The notes beneath the pieces were generated by a model that saw only the letters and a list, made by a program, of their open reading frames with translations, was not told the origin of the DNA and made no database searches. A DNA stretch of 64,000 nucleotides from an uncultured Roseburia sp. (GTDB taxonomy: Bacteria; Bacillota; Clostridia; Lachnospirales; Lachnospiraceae): positions 1 to 64,000 of the forward strand of contig CAJUNX010000006.1 of NCBI GenBank assembly GCA_910587865.1. Direction: 5' to 3'. Numbering within the stretch: the stretch's first letter is position 1; each line of letters starts with the position of its first letter. This document shows, in pieces, positions 34,799 to 43,629 of the stretch. The translations under genes and the position numbers were made by a program.

Positions 34799-36372
34799 GG
34801 CAGTATGAGACCTTTGAACTGAGCTTAAAGGGTGGCAGACCGCAAGGGAGCGAAGCGGTTGTAGATCTGCGCGCCGTATTTATCCTGGATGGGACGGAGA
34901 CGTCTGTAAAAGGATTTTATGCCGGAGATGAGACATACCGGATCCGTTTTTATCCACGGAAAGCCGGGATGTGTAAATGGAGGATTGAGTCGCCGCTCGC
35001 ACTGAAAGGAGCGCTGGAGGGAAGTGAGGCCTGCGAACCGGCGGAGGACGCGGTGTCCGAAAAGGATACGGATATCTGGCATACGAATCATTCCAGACGC
35101 CACGGCATGGTGCGGCCGCACGGGATCCATCTGGAATATGAGGACGGGACGCGCTATTCTGCCGTCGGAACAACCGTTTATGCGCTGGTGCATCAGGAAC
35201 GGGAGAGAGTGGATGAGACAATGCGGATGTTGCGGGAGCAGGCATTTAATAAAATACGATTTTGCGTATTCCCGAAACACTATGATTTTAACCGCAATGA
35301 GCCGGAACTGTTTGCCTTTGAACGGACAGATGGCATTTTTGACGTAAACCGTCCCTGCTATGTATTTTGGGATATGCTGGAAGCGCGGATTGCGGAATTG
35401 CAGGAGATGGGGATGGAGGGGGATCTGATCCTGTTCCATCCGTATGATCACTGGGGATTGGCAGGACTTTCGAGGGAGGAATGCCTGATTTACCTGGATT
35501 ACCTGACAAGGCGGCTTTCTGCGATTCCGAATCTTTGGTGGAGCCTTGCAAACGAGTACGATCTGATGGAACGGTTTGAGACGGACTGGTGGAAGGAGTT
35601 TGCGGCGTTTCTGCACGAAAATGATCCGTACGGGCATATGCTTTCTAACCATCAGTGTGTCACAATGTGGGATTTTGCGGATGTTCACACGACGCACTGC
35701 TGTATCCAGGGGGACGGGATGACACAGATACCGGATCTACAGGAGAAGTATGGTAAACCCGTCATTTTTGATGAGTGCGGCTATGAGGGGAACCTTCCCT
35801 ATGCATGGGGAAATCTTTCCGCGTTTGAACTGGTGAACCGGTTTTGGACGGCGTTTACGCTGGGCGGTTACTGTACCCATGGGGAGACCTTCTATAATGA
35901 AGAGGTAGTGCTGTGGTGGGCAAAGGGAGGAAGGCTTTGCGGTGAGAGTCCTGCACGGATCACATTTCTTCGAACTGTGCTGGAAGAACTGCCGGGCGAT
36001 CTTCTGGCGGCCAAAAGTCAGTGGGATCAGGAAACACTGCTGGCCGCGATGGAAGAACCGGAGAAGGCAGCCACGATGTCTACGGTTGTCAATTGCATTG
36101 CAAAAATGCCAAAAGCACAGTTTGCGGATTTTATGGCAGGGAATCGTGAGATCATGGGACATTGCGGGGAAGAGGCTTATCTGTATTATTATGGAAGGCA
36201 CTGCACGTCATGGGCGGATCTCGATCTGCCGAAGGACGGAACCTTTCGGCTCGAGGTGCTCGATGTGTGGGAGATGACGCGCACAGTGGCAATGAACGGC
36301 GTGAACGGACATGTGAGAATTTCTCTGCCTGGTAAAGAAGGAATAGCGGTGCTGGCGGTCAGAGAGTCGTAG
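34795..36372 (+). CDS. DUF5060/DUF5605-type TIM-barrel glycosidase
   Basis: 525 residues. An N-terminal beta domain (YETFELSLKGGRPQ ... FYPRKAGMCKWRIES) resembles DUF5060, followed by a TIM barrel with probable acid/base E254 in SLANEYDL and nucleophile E327 in VIFDECGYEG, and a C-terminal beta domain (DUF5605-like, LYYYGRHCTSWADLDLP). Clan GH-A type retaining glycosidase; the substrate is unknown. AGAGGAG upstream. No signal peptide. Confidence 0.75.
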   Translation: MRQYETFELSLKGGRPQGSEAVVDLRAVFILDGTETSVKGFYAGDETYRIRFYPRKAGMCKWRIESPLALKGALEGSEACEPAEDAVSEKDTDIWHTNHSRRHGMVRPHGIHLEYEDGTRYSAVGTTVYALVHQERERVDETMRMLREQAFNKIRFCVFPKHYDFNRNEPELFAFERTDGIFDVNRPCYVFWDMLEARIAELQEMGMEGDLILFHPYDHWGLAGLSREECLIYLDYLTRRLSAIPNLWWSLANEYDLMERFETDWWKEFAAFLHENDPYGHMLSNHQCVTMWDFADVHTTHCCIQGDGMTQIPDLQEKYGKPVIFDECGYEGNLPYAWGNLSAFELVNRFWTAFTLGGYCTHGETFYNEEVVLWWAKGGRLCGESPARITFLRTVLEELPGDLLAAKSQWDQETLLAAMEEPEKAATMSTVVNCIAKMPKAQFADFMAGNREIMGHCGEEAYLYYYGRHCTSWADLDLPKDGTFRLEVLDVWEMTRTVAMNGVNGHVRISLPGKEGIAVLAVRES

Positions 36373-36422
36373 CATCCGGTATGAAAATGATTGTGAAATA
36401 TTACCAGAAATGTGAAGGATGA

Positions 36423-36451
36423 TTGTAGAAAATATAGATATGTGTTAATAT
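36423..36451 (+). promoter_or_regulatory. Promoter of the holin-like toxin transcript
   Basis: TTGTAG (36423-36428), 17-base spacer ending TGT, TAATAT (36446-36451); extended -10. Predicted start near 36458, where the left arm of the inverted repeat begins. Confidence 0.6.
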
Positions 36452-36572
36452 GCTAACGGAGTAACCGTGTTACAAGGTGGTAGCCTCCCGACCTTTCTGA
36501 AGCGGCATTCGCCGCGAGGCCCTTCGGCGTGATCCCGTCATGGGAAATACAGAAAGAGGGAGGTGGTGCGAA

Positions 36573-36665
36573 ATGAGTACATACGAAGTTTTCAGCCTGC
36601 TGTTTATAGGCGGTTCGTTTCTGATCGCATTGCTTACCTACATAGATAGGACTAAGCGAAAATAA
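36573..36665 (+). CDS. Putative holin-like toxin (type I toxin-antitoxin family)
   Basis: 30 residues: an MSTYEVFSLL start, one membrane helix FIGGSFLIALLTYI and a basic tail DRTKRK. This is the pattern of the small 'putative holin-like toxin' family of Firmicutes, expected to insert in the cytoplasmic membrane. A very strong GGGAGGTGG lies 7 bases upstream. The long leader (about 115 bases) contains a CCTCCC block that could mask this site. A bidirectional terminator follows and an antisense promoter faces it, which fits type I antisense control. Confidence 0.75.
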   Translation: MSTYEVFSLLFIGGSFLIALLTYIDRTKRK

Positions 36666-36706
36666 ATAAGCCTACCTTGTTTCTTGACCCGGACAGGTAG
36701 GCTTAT
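36666..36706. terminator. Bidirectional terminator shared by toxin mRNA and antisense RNA
   Basis: ATAAGCCTACCT / AGGTAGGCTTAT stem of about 12 bp. A-rich and T-rich sequence lies on each side, so it can end transcripts from both strands. Confidence 0.7.
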
Positions 36707-36754
36707 ATAGATACCAACGGGAGGTCAACCACTTTGTGGGCGGTTGCTCCTGCT
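36666..36754 (-). ncRNA. Predicted antisense RNA antitoxin of the holin-like toxin
   Basis: A predicted transcript of about 90 bases on the minus strand, from the promoter at 36761-36789 to the shared terminator. It contains ACCTCCC, complementary to the toxin Shine-Dalgarno GGGAGGT, and the terminator stem, complementary to the toxin mRNA 3' end. Existence and ends are inferred from promoter and terminator only. Confidence 0.5.
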
Positions 36755-36760
36755 ATATGT

Positions 36761-36789
36761 ATCATACCACAGTGATTAACATGGTTCAA
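36761..36789 (-). promoter_or_regulatory. Promoter of the antisense RNA
   Basis: On the minus strand TTGAAC, 17-base spacer ending TGG, TATGAT: a -35 and an extended -10. Divergent from the GH3 gene. Confidence 0.65.
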
Positions 36790-36858
36790 GTTTTTTTTCG
36801 CATTCACAGGTCCTGTGACAGGGCTGTAAATCAGGAAAAGTCAGAATGGAGGAACAAA

Positions 36859-39264
36859 ATGAAGGAATACATGAACAAGAACTTATCCCCGGCGCGGCGT
36901 GCCGAGCTGCTGCTGGCGGAGCTTGGCCCGGAGGAGAAGCTTTCCCAGCTGATCTGCTTTATGCCGATCCAGAAGGGCGCCTGTGACGAGCTGCGGCAGA
37001 AGTACCCGCAGGGAGCCGGGCACATCAGCTGCCTGCAGATGCGCGGATTAAAGACGCTGGAGGAAGGAGCGGAATTCCAGCGGGAGATCCAGGATATCGT
37101 GATGGCAGAGAGTGAGCATCACATCCCGGCGATCTTCCATATGGAGGGGCTCTGCGGCGCCTATATCCAGGAGGCGGCGAGCTTTCCGTCCGGGATCGGA
37201 CGGGCTTCCTCCTGGGATCCAGAGCTGGAGGAGCGCGTTGGGGGGATTGTCGGCAGGCAGGAGCGTGCCATCGGGGTGTCCGAGACCTTGGCGCCGGTGC
37301 TTGACATCTCAAGGGATGCCCGCATGGGCAGGCAGGGGGAGACCTATGGGGAAGATCCCACGCTTGCGGCCGCGATGGGCACTGCTTACGTGAAGGGACT
37401 GCAGGGTCAGGATGAGGGCGGCATGCGCAGCGAGGGCGTGGCGAAGCATTTTCTCGGTTTCCATGCCTCCATCGGCGGGATCCACGGGACGGAGTGCGAT
37501 ATCTCGGAGCGTCAGCTGCGGGAGGTCTATGCGAAGCCGTTTCAGGCGGCCATCACGGAGGGCGGTCTGCGGGGGGTGATGCCCTGCTACAATACGATCA
37601 ACGGGCAGCCGGTGTCGGCCTCCGGGGAGATCCTGACCGGTCTGCTGCGGGAGGAGATGGGCTTTGACGGGATCGCCGTGTCGGATTACGGCGCGATTCA
37701 GAATATCCATACGGTTCAGCGGGCGGCGGAGAGCCTGACGGAAGCCGGAAGAATCGCCATGGAGGCCGGGATGGATGTGGAGCTGCAGATGCAGTGCTGC
37801 TATAATGAGGAGCTGCTGAGGCAGTTCGTGGAGGGCAGTGCGGATATGCGCGTGCTTGACCGGGCGGTGCGGCGTGTGCTGGAGGCGAAGTTCCGGATGG
37901 GCCTTTTCGAGCATCCGTACGCCCTGACGGGCGAGGCGTTAAAGGCGGCATTTTCCCGCCAGGAGGACAGGGAGACGGCGCTTGAGGCCGCAAAGGAATC
38001 CCTGGTTCTTTTGAAAAACAGCGGGGTGCTCCCGATTGCGAAGGGTGTGAAAAAGATTGCGGTGATCGGCTGTCATGCGGCGGATCCGAAGATCTATTAC
38101 GGCGGATACACGCATTTTTCCATGGAGGAGGGCGAGATGGCCGCGATCTCCACGATGGCCGGACTGGACGCCACGAGAAACGGAAAAGCGGTGGAGATGG
38201 AGACCATACCGGGAACGCCGATCCAGGCGGATCAGGAGGTGTTCTGGGAGGTGCTGCGCCGGCAGAATCCGGGGGTGAAAAGTATGGTCGATGCGCTGCG
38301 GGAGAAGCTGCCGGATGTGCAGATCGACTGGGCGTACGGCTATCCCTTTGCCGGAAACGACCTGTCGTATCACGAGGAGGCGCTGGCACTGGCACAGGGG
38401 GCGGATCTCGTGATCGTGACCCTCGGCGGAAAGCACGGGACCAGCTCCATCGCCTCCATGGGGGAGGGCATTGACGCGGCGGACATTAACCTGCCGGTCT
38501 GCCAGGAGGTATTTCTGGAGAAGCTCGCAGCGCTTGACAAGCCGTCGGCAGCCGTGCATTTTAACGGGAGAGCGATCTCAAGCAACGCGGCGGACCGGTA
38601 TCTTGGGGCGATTCTTGAGGCGTGGAATCCGGCGGAGGGCGCCGCGGAGGCCGTCGCGTCGGCTCTGACCGGGGAATATAATCCGGGCGGAAAGCTGCCG
38701 GTAACCGTTGCGCGGCACACGGGGCAGATACCGATTTACTACAACCATAAAAACAATTCCTCCTGGCATCAGCAGGGGAGTATTGCATTCCCGGATTATG
38801 TGGACTGCCCGCATGCGCCGCGGTATTTCTTCGGGCACGGCCTGTCCTACACGACATTTGCCTATTCGGATGTTGCGCTGGAAAAGAAGGAACTGACGCC
38901 GGGGCAGCCGCTTACCGTTTCCGTCACGGTAGAGAATACCGGAACCTGCGCCGGGGATGAGGTTGTGCAGTTATACATCCGTGATCTGTATGCGAGTATG
39001 AGCCGGCCGGTCTTAGAGCTCGCCGGTTTTAAGCGGATCCGTCTCGCGCCGGGTGAAAAACAGCGGCTGACCTTCCTTGTAAAGCCGGGACAGCTGGCGT
39101 TTCTGGACCGCGCAATGCGCTGGAAGGTGGAAGCCGGGGAGTACGAGGTATCCGTGGGCAGCTCTTCCGTGGATCTGCGTTCCACCGAAACGTTTTTTGT
39201 GACGGCGGATGCGTATGTGGACGGGAAGACCAGGGGATTTTATGCGGATGTATGGCAGTCTTGA
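36859..39264 (+). CDS. Glycoside hydrolase family 3 (beta-glucosidase/beta-xylosidase type)
   Basis: 801 residues from ATG 36859 (GGAGGAA upstream). GH3 N-terminal barrel with HMEGLCGA, GETYGEDP, AKHFLGF and nucleophile D276 in VSDYGAIQN; second alpha/beta domain (SLVLLKNSGVLPIA); a PA14-like inserted stretch is absent; C-terminal fibronectin-III-like domain (VTVENTGTCAGDEVVQLYIRD). No signal peptide, so it likely trims imported oligosaccharides. Confidence 0.93.
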   Translation: MKEYMNKNLSPARRAELLLAELGPEEKLSQLICFMPIQKGACDELRQKYPQGAGHISCLQMRGLKTLEEGAEFQREIQDIVMAESEHHIPAIFHMEGLCGAYIQEAASFPSGIGRASSWDPELEERVGGIVGRQERAIGVSETLAPVLDISRDARMGRQGETYGEDPTLAAAMGTAYVKGLQGQDEGGMRSEGVAKHFLGFHASIGGIHGTECDISERQLREVYAKPFQAAITEGGLRGVMPCYNTINGQPVSASGEILTGLLREEMGFDGIAVSDYGAIQNIHTVQRAAESLTEAGRIAMEAGMDVELQMQCCYNEELLRQFVEGSADMRVLDRAVRRVLEAKFRMGLFEHPYALTGEALKAAFSRQEDRETALEAAKESLVLLKNSGVLPIAKGVKKIAVIGCHAADPKIYYGGYTHFSMEEGEMAAISTMAGLDATRNGKAVEMETIPGTPIQADQEVFWEVLRRQNPGVKSMVDALREKLPDVQIDWAYGYPFAGNDLSYHEEALALAQGADLVIVTLGGKHGTSSIASMGEGIDAADINLPVCQEVFLEKLAALDKPSAAVHFNGRAISSNAADRYLGAILEAWNPAEGAAEAVASALTGEYNPGGKLPVTVARHTGQIPIYYNHKNNSSWHQQGSIAFPDYVDCPHAPRYFFGHGLSYTTFAYSDVALEKKELTPGQPLTVSVTVENTGTCAGDEVVQLYIRDLYASMSRPVLELAGFKRIRLAPGEKQRLTFLVKPGQLAFLDRAMRWKVEAGEYEVSVGSSSVDLRSTETFFVTADAYVDGKTRGFYADVWQS

Positions 39265-39451
39265 GAGAATCGGCAGGATAAAGAGCAGGGAGAATGGGGA
39301 TTCTCCGAGATGTCTCAGGAGGCTTCCCTGCAATATATCGCTTACTGTATTGCCAGACGGACGGCGTACCATAATTCTGGCGGCGGATGAGTTGTGAGGC
39401 TGCGTTTAAGGCCGGGGTGTAATTGAAAAAAACAGAACGAAGGAAAAAACG

Positions 39452-41803
39452 ATGTGGAAAGATGCGGTATGGCTGGGGGTTCCCGGCGACGAGATAGCAG
39501 AGAAACAGATATATCACGGCGATATGACCGGACGGTTTGCGTACTACAGATGCAGCTTCACGCTGGAGGAGCCTGGCACGCTGCTGGCGGATCTTTCTGC
39601 CGGCTCCCGTTATCGTCTGTGGGTGAACGGCAGCCCGGTGTGCTCCGGTCCCTGTAAGGGGGATCCCTATCGGTATTATTATGAGACCTGCGATCTGTCA
39701 GAGTATGTCAGAGCCGGCGGGAATGTGCTGGCGGTGCAGGTGCTTTGGCAGGATCCGCACGCTGTGGTCTGTCAGACGGATGAGCGGGCGGCGATCTATT
39801 CCGTGTGCAGCCCGGGCGGAGGGCACCGGCTGGCCTTTGAGGGCAGTGTGAGGAATGCAGAGGGGGAGACGGTCTGCAATCTGACGACAGGCGTCGCCGA
39901 CTGGCGGGTGTATCTGGAGGGCAGCTATTTCCTGAAGTCCGATCCGGTCACGGAATACCTGGGGGCGGTAATCGAAGAGATCGACTGTGCCGAAAGGCCG
40001 GGAGACTGGAAAAATCCGGGGTTTGATGCGGCGGGCTGGCGGCAGGCAGTGGGGATGGAGCCCGTCGTGAGCAGCCCATTCATGGAGACGGTGGGACTGA
40101 TCAAACGCTTTCCGATGGCGGAGCGTCCGATTCCGCTGCTGTATGAGAGGGATGCCGTCTTTGTGCGGGAGGCCGGGACGGAGACAGGCGTGCTGGAAAG
40201 AGGCTCTGTGCGGGTTCCGGGAGGCGGGACGCTTCGCGTCATCCTCGACGCAGGTGTGGAGGTGAACGGCTATCCCCGGTTTTTCTTTGAGAGCGGTGCG
40301 GGGAGCCGGGTGAGTATCACGTATCTCGAGAAGTTTACCGGAGAGAACGCACGTTCGAAGACGGATGCAGAGCGGGGGGAGGCCGTGGGGATCACGGACC
40401 GGCTGACGCTCTCCGGCGGCGGGGATGTGTTCGAGCCCTTCTGGTACCGCACCTTCCGGTTTGTCGTGATTCAGATTCAGGCGGCGGAGGATACGGTGTG
40501 CCATGCGCCGGTATACCGGAAGACGGGGTATCCGCTAAAGGTGGTGTCGCATGTCGGCTCTACGGAGCCCTGGGTCGGACAGGTGTACGACATGTGCGTG
40601 CGCACGCTGGAAAACTGCATGATGGAGACCTATATGGACTGTCCGTATTATGAGCAGAATCAGTTCCCCATGGACACGAGGCTGCAGGCGCTGTTCTGTG
40701 CCGCGGTCAGCGGGGACGTCAGACTGACGAGGAAAGCCCTGTGGGATCTGCACAGCTCGATCACCCCTGAGGGGCTGGTGCACGGAAAGTATCCGTCGGT
40801 CTATCCGCAGATCATCTCTACCTTCTCGCTGTTTTATATCGATATGCTCGAGGAGTATTATCAGCAGACCGGAGCGATAGAAGAGCTGCGGGACTATCTG
40901 CCGGATGTGGACCGGATTCTGGGCTATTACCGGGCACATCTGGAGGAGAGCGGGATGGTGGGCCGGCTGGGCTACTGGGAATTTGTGGACTGGCAGCCGG
41001 CATGGGCGCAGTACGGCGGTGTGCCGGAGGCGCTCTGCCACGGGCCCTCCACGATCATCAGCCTGATGTACGCACAGGCGCTGCAGAGAGGGCGCGTTCT
41101 CATGGAGGCGGCGGGACGTCCGGGTCTGGGAGAAGAGTACGGGGAGCGCTGTGCACGTCTGCTTGATGCGGTGATGCGTCTCTGCTGGGACGAGGAGCGA
41201 GGAATGCTGCGGGAGGGACCGGGGTTTGCCCGGTATACCCGGCACGCGCAGAGCCGTGCCGTGCTGTGCGGCCTCCTGACGGGGGAACGGGCCAGACGGG
41301 CGCTGTGCCATGCCATGGAGGATGAGGATGTGCTCAACTGTACCTTCTCCACATCCTTCGAGTGGTTCCGGGCGCTGGAGAAGGCCGGGCTCTATGAAAA
41401 GACACAGGGGGATATGGCCCGCTGGGCGGCACTTCCCGCGCAGGGCAGCACAACCTGTCCGGAGACGCCGGGGGAGAGCCGGAGCGAGTGCCATGCCTGG
41501 AGCGCATTGCCGCTCTATGAGCTGATCTGTGTGATGGCAGGGGTGCGGATGCGCCGGGGCAGAGTGGAGATCGCGCCGGTACCGTCCTGGCTTGCGGATC
41601 TGAAGGGAGAGGCCGTGACGCCGGCGGGATCGGTGGCATTTTCCTACACCAGGGAGAAAACGGGCTGGCGCTATGAGCTGACGCTGCCGGCAGGGCTGGA
41701 AGGGACATTTGTCTATCCGGATGGACGCAGGGAGAAGCTGCCGACACAGGCGGGAACCTGTGTATACATACAGGAGTCCGAGAGACAGGAGGAGAGAGCA
41801 TGA
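39452..41803 (+). CDS. Alpha-L-rhamnosidase-like protein, glycoside hydrolase family 78
   Basis: 783 residues. N-terminal beta domains (FAYYRCSFTLEEPGTLLADLSAGSRYRLWVNG; WFRTFRF-like segment FWYRTFRFVVI), then an (alpha/alpha)6 barrel starting near residue 360 with the catalytic-region segment MDCPYYEQNQFPMDTRLQ and a C-terminal beta domain. Removes terminal rhamnose from rhamnogalacturonan or other glycosides. The 187-base gap before it contains a 7-bp perfect hairpin (39289-39306) and no clear promoter. Confidence 0.86.
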   Translation: MWKDAVWLGVPGDEIAEKQIYHGDMTGRFAYYRCSFTLEEPGTLLADLSAGSRYRLWVNGSPVCSGPCKGDPYRYYYETCDLSEYVRAGGNVLAVQVLWQDPHAVVCQTDERAAIYSVCSPGGGHRLAFEGSVRNAEGETVCNLTTGVADWRVYLEGSYFLKSDPVTEYLGAVIEEIDCAERPGDWKNPGFDAAGWRQAVGMEPVVSSPFMETVGLIKRFPMAERPIPLLYERDAVFVREAGTETGVLERGSVRVPGGGTLRVILDAGVEVNGYPRFFFESGAGSRVSITYLEKFTGENARSKTDAERGEAVGITDRLTLSGGGDVFEPFWYRTFRFVVIQIQAAEDTVCHAPVYRKTGYPLKVVSHVGSTEPWVGQVYDMCVRTLENCMMETYMDCPYYEQNQFPMDTRLQALFCAAVSGDVRLTRKALWDLHSSITPEGLVHGKYPSVYPQIISTFSLFYIDMLEEYYQQTGAIEELRDYLPDVDRILGYYRAHLEESGMVGRLGYWEFVDWQPAWAQYGGVPEALCHGPSTIISLMYAQALQRGRVLMEAAGRPGLGEEYGERCARLLDAVMRLCWDEERGMLREGPGFARYTRHAQSRAVLCGLLTGERARRALCHAMEDEDVLNCTFSTSFEWFRALEKAGLYEKTQGDMARWAALPAQGSTTCPETPGESRSECHAWSALPLYELICVMAGVRMRRGRVEIAPVPSWLADLKGEAVTPAGSVAFSYTREKTGWRYELTLPAGLEGTFVYPDGRREKLPTQAGTCVYIQESERQEERA

Positions 41804-41878
41804 GAGAATGGATGGAAAAGAGGTCGCGCACGAGGTACTTTCCCTGATTCCGGGGATCGCCTATTCCTGTGTCCCGTC

Positions 41879-42646
41879 ATGGTACGGGAGCACGATCGAA
41901 GTCTGAACATGGATATCATCGCGCCAAAGCAGCGGGAGGGTCATGAGAAATGCCCGCTGATCGTGTGGTTCTGCGGCGGCGCATACCGGGTGGTGGACCG
42001 GTCGGTGTGGCTGCCCGAGCTGACGTATTTTGCGCGGAAGGGCTATATCGTGGCCAGCGTGGAGTACCGCACCAGCAATGAGGCAGTCTTTCCGGATCCG
42101 CTCATAGACGCAAAAGCGGCGGTCCGTTTCCTGAAAGCGCACGCAGAGGAGTTCTGCATTGACACGGACAGAATCTGCGCCATGGGGGAATCGGCCGGAG
42201 GAACGATAGCCGGCTTAATCGGCCTGACGGCAGGGAATAAGGAGTTTGAGCAGGGCGATTTTACGGAATATGACAGCTCGGTGAAGGCGGTCGTCGATTT
42301 TTACGGGCTGATGGATCTGACAGAACTGGAAATGGGAGAAGGGAACGATATTGTCCCGTCCTGGACGATGGAGGAATTCCTGGGAGTCGGTTACACGCCG
42401 GCCGCCGCAGAGCGGGCCAGTGCGGTCTCCTATGTCACAAAAGCGGCGCCGCCGTTTCTGATTCTGCACGGCGACGGGGACGTGCTGGTTCCCATGGCAC
42501 AGAGCGAGATGCTGTATGAGAAGCTGCAGCAGATGGGTGTGGAGTCCGGGCTTTATATCATAAAGGGCGCGGAGCACGGTGACGACGCCTTCTATCAGGA
42601 CCGGGTGCTGGACCGCGTGGACCGGTTCCTGCGGCGGGTGCTGTAA
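41879..42646 (+). CDS. Alpha/beta-hydrolase esterase, apparently frameshifted at the 5' end
   Basis: 255 residues in this frame. BD-FAE/Aes-like hydrolase: oxyanion segment WFCGGAYR, nucleophile elbow MGESAGG, late Asp in HGDGDVLVP and His in GAEHGDD, so the catalytic set is complete. The ATG at 41879 has no ribosome binding site. The natural start is probably ATG 41808 in another frame, behind the GGAGGAGAGAGC of the rhamnosidase end, giving MDGKEVAHEVLSLIPGIAYS; the two frames join if one base is restored near 41899-41905. Either a broken gene, a sequencing error or a slip site. Confidence 0.65.
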   Translation: MVREHDRSLNMDIIAPKQREGHEKCPLIVWFCGGAYRVVDRSVWLPELTYFARKGYIVASVEYRTSNEAVFPDPLIDAKAAVRFLKAHAEEFCIDTDRICAMGESAGGTIAGLIGLTAGNKEFEQGDFTEYDSSVKAVVDFYGLMDLTELEMGEGNDIVPSWTMEEFLGVGYTPAAAERASAVSYVTKAAPPFLILHGDGDVLVPMAQSEMLYEKLQQMGVESGLYIIKGAEHGDDAFYQDRVLDRVDRFLRRVL

Positions 42647-42651
42647 TTGTT

Positions 42652-42669
42652 GCCGGTGTCGGCTTTTTT
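42652..42669 (+). terminator. Short terminator at the end of the large carbohydrate locus
   Basis: GCCG/CGGC stem with GTGT loop, followed by six T residues. Stem is short, so strength is uncertain. Confidence 0.5.
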
Positions 42670-42735
42670 CATACGCTGCAGATTTACGTAATAATCATTA
42701 TAAAGGGTTGTCGGAAAGGGGGAAAGCACATTGTT

Positions 42736-43593
42736 TCAGGCGTTTTTAACGCCGCCATGCTCATAACGCCACTGCCGCGGTGAGATTCCATACACATTTT
42801 TAAACGCCCGTGAGAAATGCAGCTGATTCGGATAGCCGACCGCATTTCCCACATCCGCGATCGAGAGGCCGGTGAGCTTTAACAGCTCGGCGGCCTTTGT
42901 CATGCGGTAGGAGATCAAAAATTCCTGTGGGGATTTTCCCATGGACTCATGAAAAATCTTTCCGAAGTAGCTTCGGTTCAGGCCGCAGGTCGCGGCGATA
43001 TCCTCTACGGTGATGTCATTCTGAAAATTCTGCTCGATGTAGGAGACGGCTTCCTTCATATAAAAGTCCCGCAGATTGTTTTCGTGTCTGATATTCGTTG
43101 ATGCGGACGAGCGGACAAAGCTGTCGATAAACAGATAGAGATGCCCGATCAGGTGAAAGGGCGACACCTCCCGGTGGTTTACGATATAGAGCATCTCGTC
43201 CTTCATGGTTTCCGCGATATCCTTATAGCGTGTCTTATAGACCGGCTGATCCCTGCTTAACCCTGCCAGCTCAACCGTCTCCTTTGCCCGCAGCCCGTCG
43301 AATTCCAGCCAGACATATTCCCAGGGAAGGGAGCGGTCCGCGATATAGGTACAGATCTGGTGGGGAAAGATCAGAAACCCCTGGCCGCTTTTGATCTGCC
43401 AGCAGACGGATTCGCCCCTGGAATTTTCCGCGTAGAGCCTCCCGGTGCCGGAGAGGCAGTAGTGGAAGAGATAGTGGTTCCTGGCGGCCGGACCGAAGGA
43501 CTGGGAGCAGTCGCATTGTTCCCATCCGTACTGATAGAGTCCCAGGTCGATAAAATTTTCACTTGGAAAGACAGAAAAAATCACTTCACTCAT
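42736..43593 (-). CDS. AraC-family regulator of the alpha-galactoside operon
   Basis: 285 residues. N-terminal cupin-like AraC ligand-binding domain (HYLFHYCLSGTGRLYAENSRG; LIFPHQICTYIADRSLPWEYVWLEF), C-terminal double HTH (ITVEDIAATCGLNRSYFGKIFHESMG and IADVGNAVGYPNQLHFSRAFKNVYGISP). Resembles MsmR/RafR activators. Divergent to the ABC transporter and GH36 genes, so it most likely activates them on sensing an alpha-galactoside. Confidence 0.88.
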   Translation of the reverse strand: MSEVIFSVFPSENFIDLGLYQYGWEQCDCSQSFGPAARNHYLFHYCLSGTGRLYAENSRGESVCWQIKSGQGFLIFPHQICTYIADRSLPWEYVWLEFDGLRAKETVELAGLSRDQPVYKTRYKDIAETMKDEMLYIVNHREVSPFHLIGHLYLFIDSFVRSSASTNIRHENNLRDFYMKEAVSYIEQNFQNDITVEDIAATCGLNRSYFGKIFHESMGKSPQEFLISYRMTKAAELLKLTGLSIADVGNAVGYPNQLHFSRAFKNVYGISPRQWRYEHGGVKNA

Positions 43594-43629
43594 AGAGATA
43601 CCTCCGTTCTGGCCTTCGGTAAAGGCTAT

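Larger units (their letters stand above)
36458..36750. repeat. 33-bp imperfect inverted repeats flanking the toxin module
   Basis: Left arm 36458-36490 and the reverse complement of the right arm 36718-36750 share GGAG-AACCG, ACAA, TGGT and CTCCCG in order. Both contain a CCTCCC block able to pair with the toxin Shine-Dalgarno GGGAGG. Confidence 0.7.
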
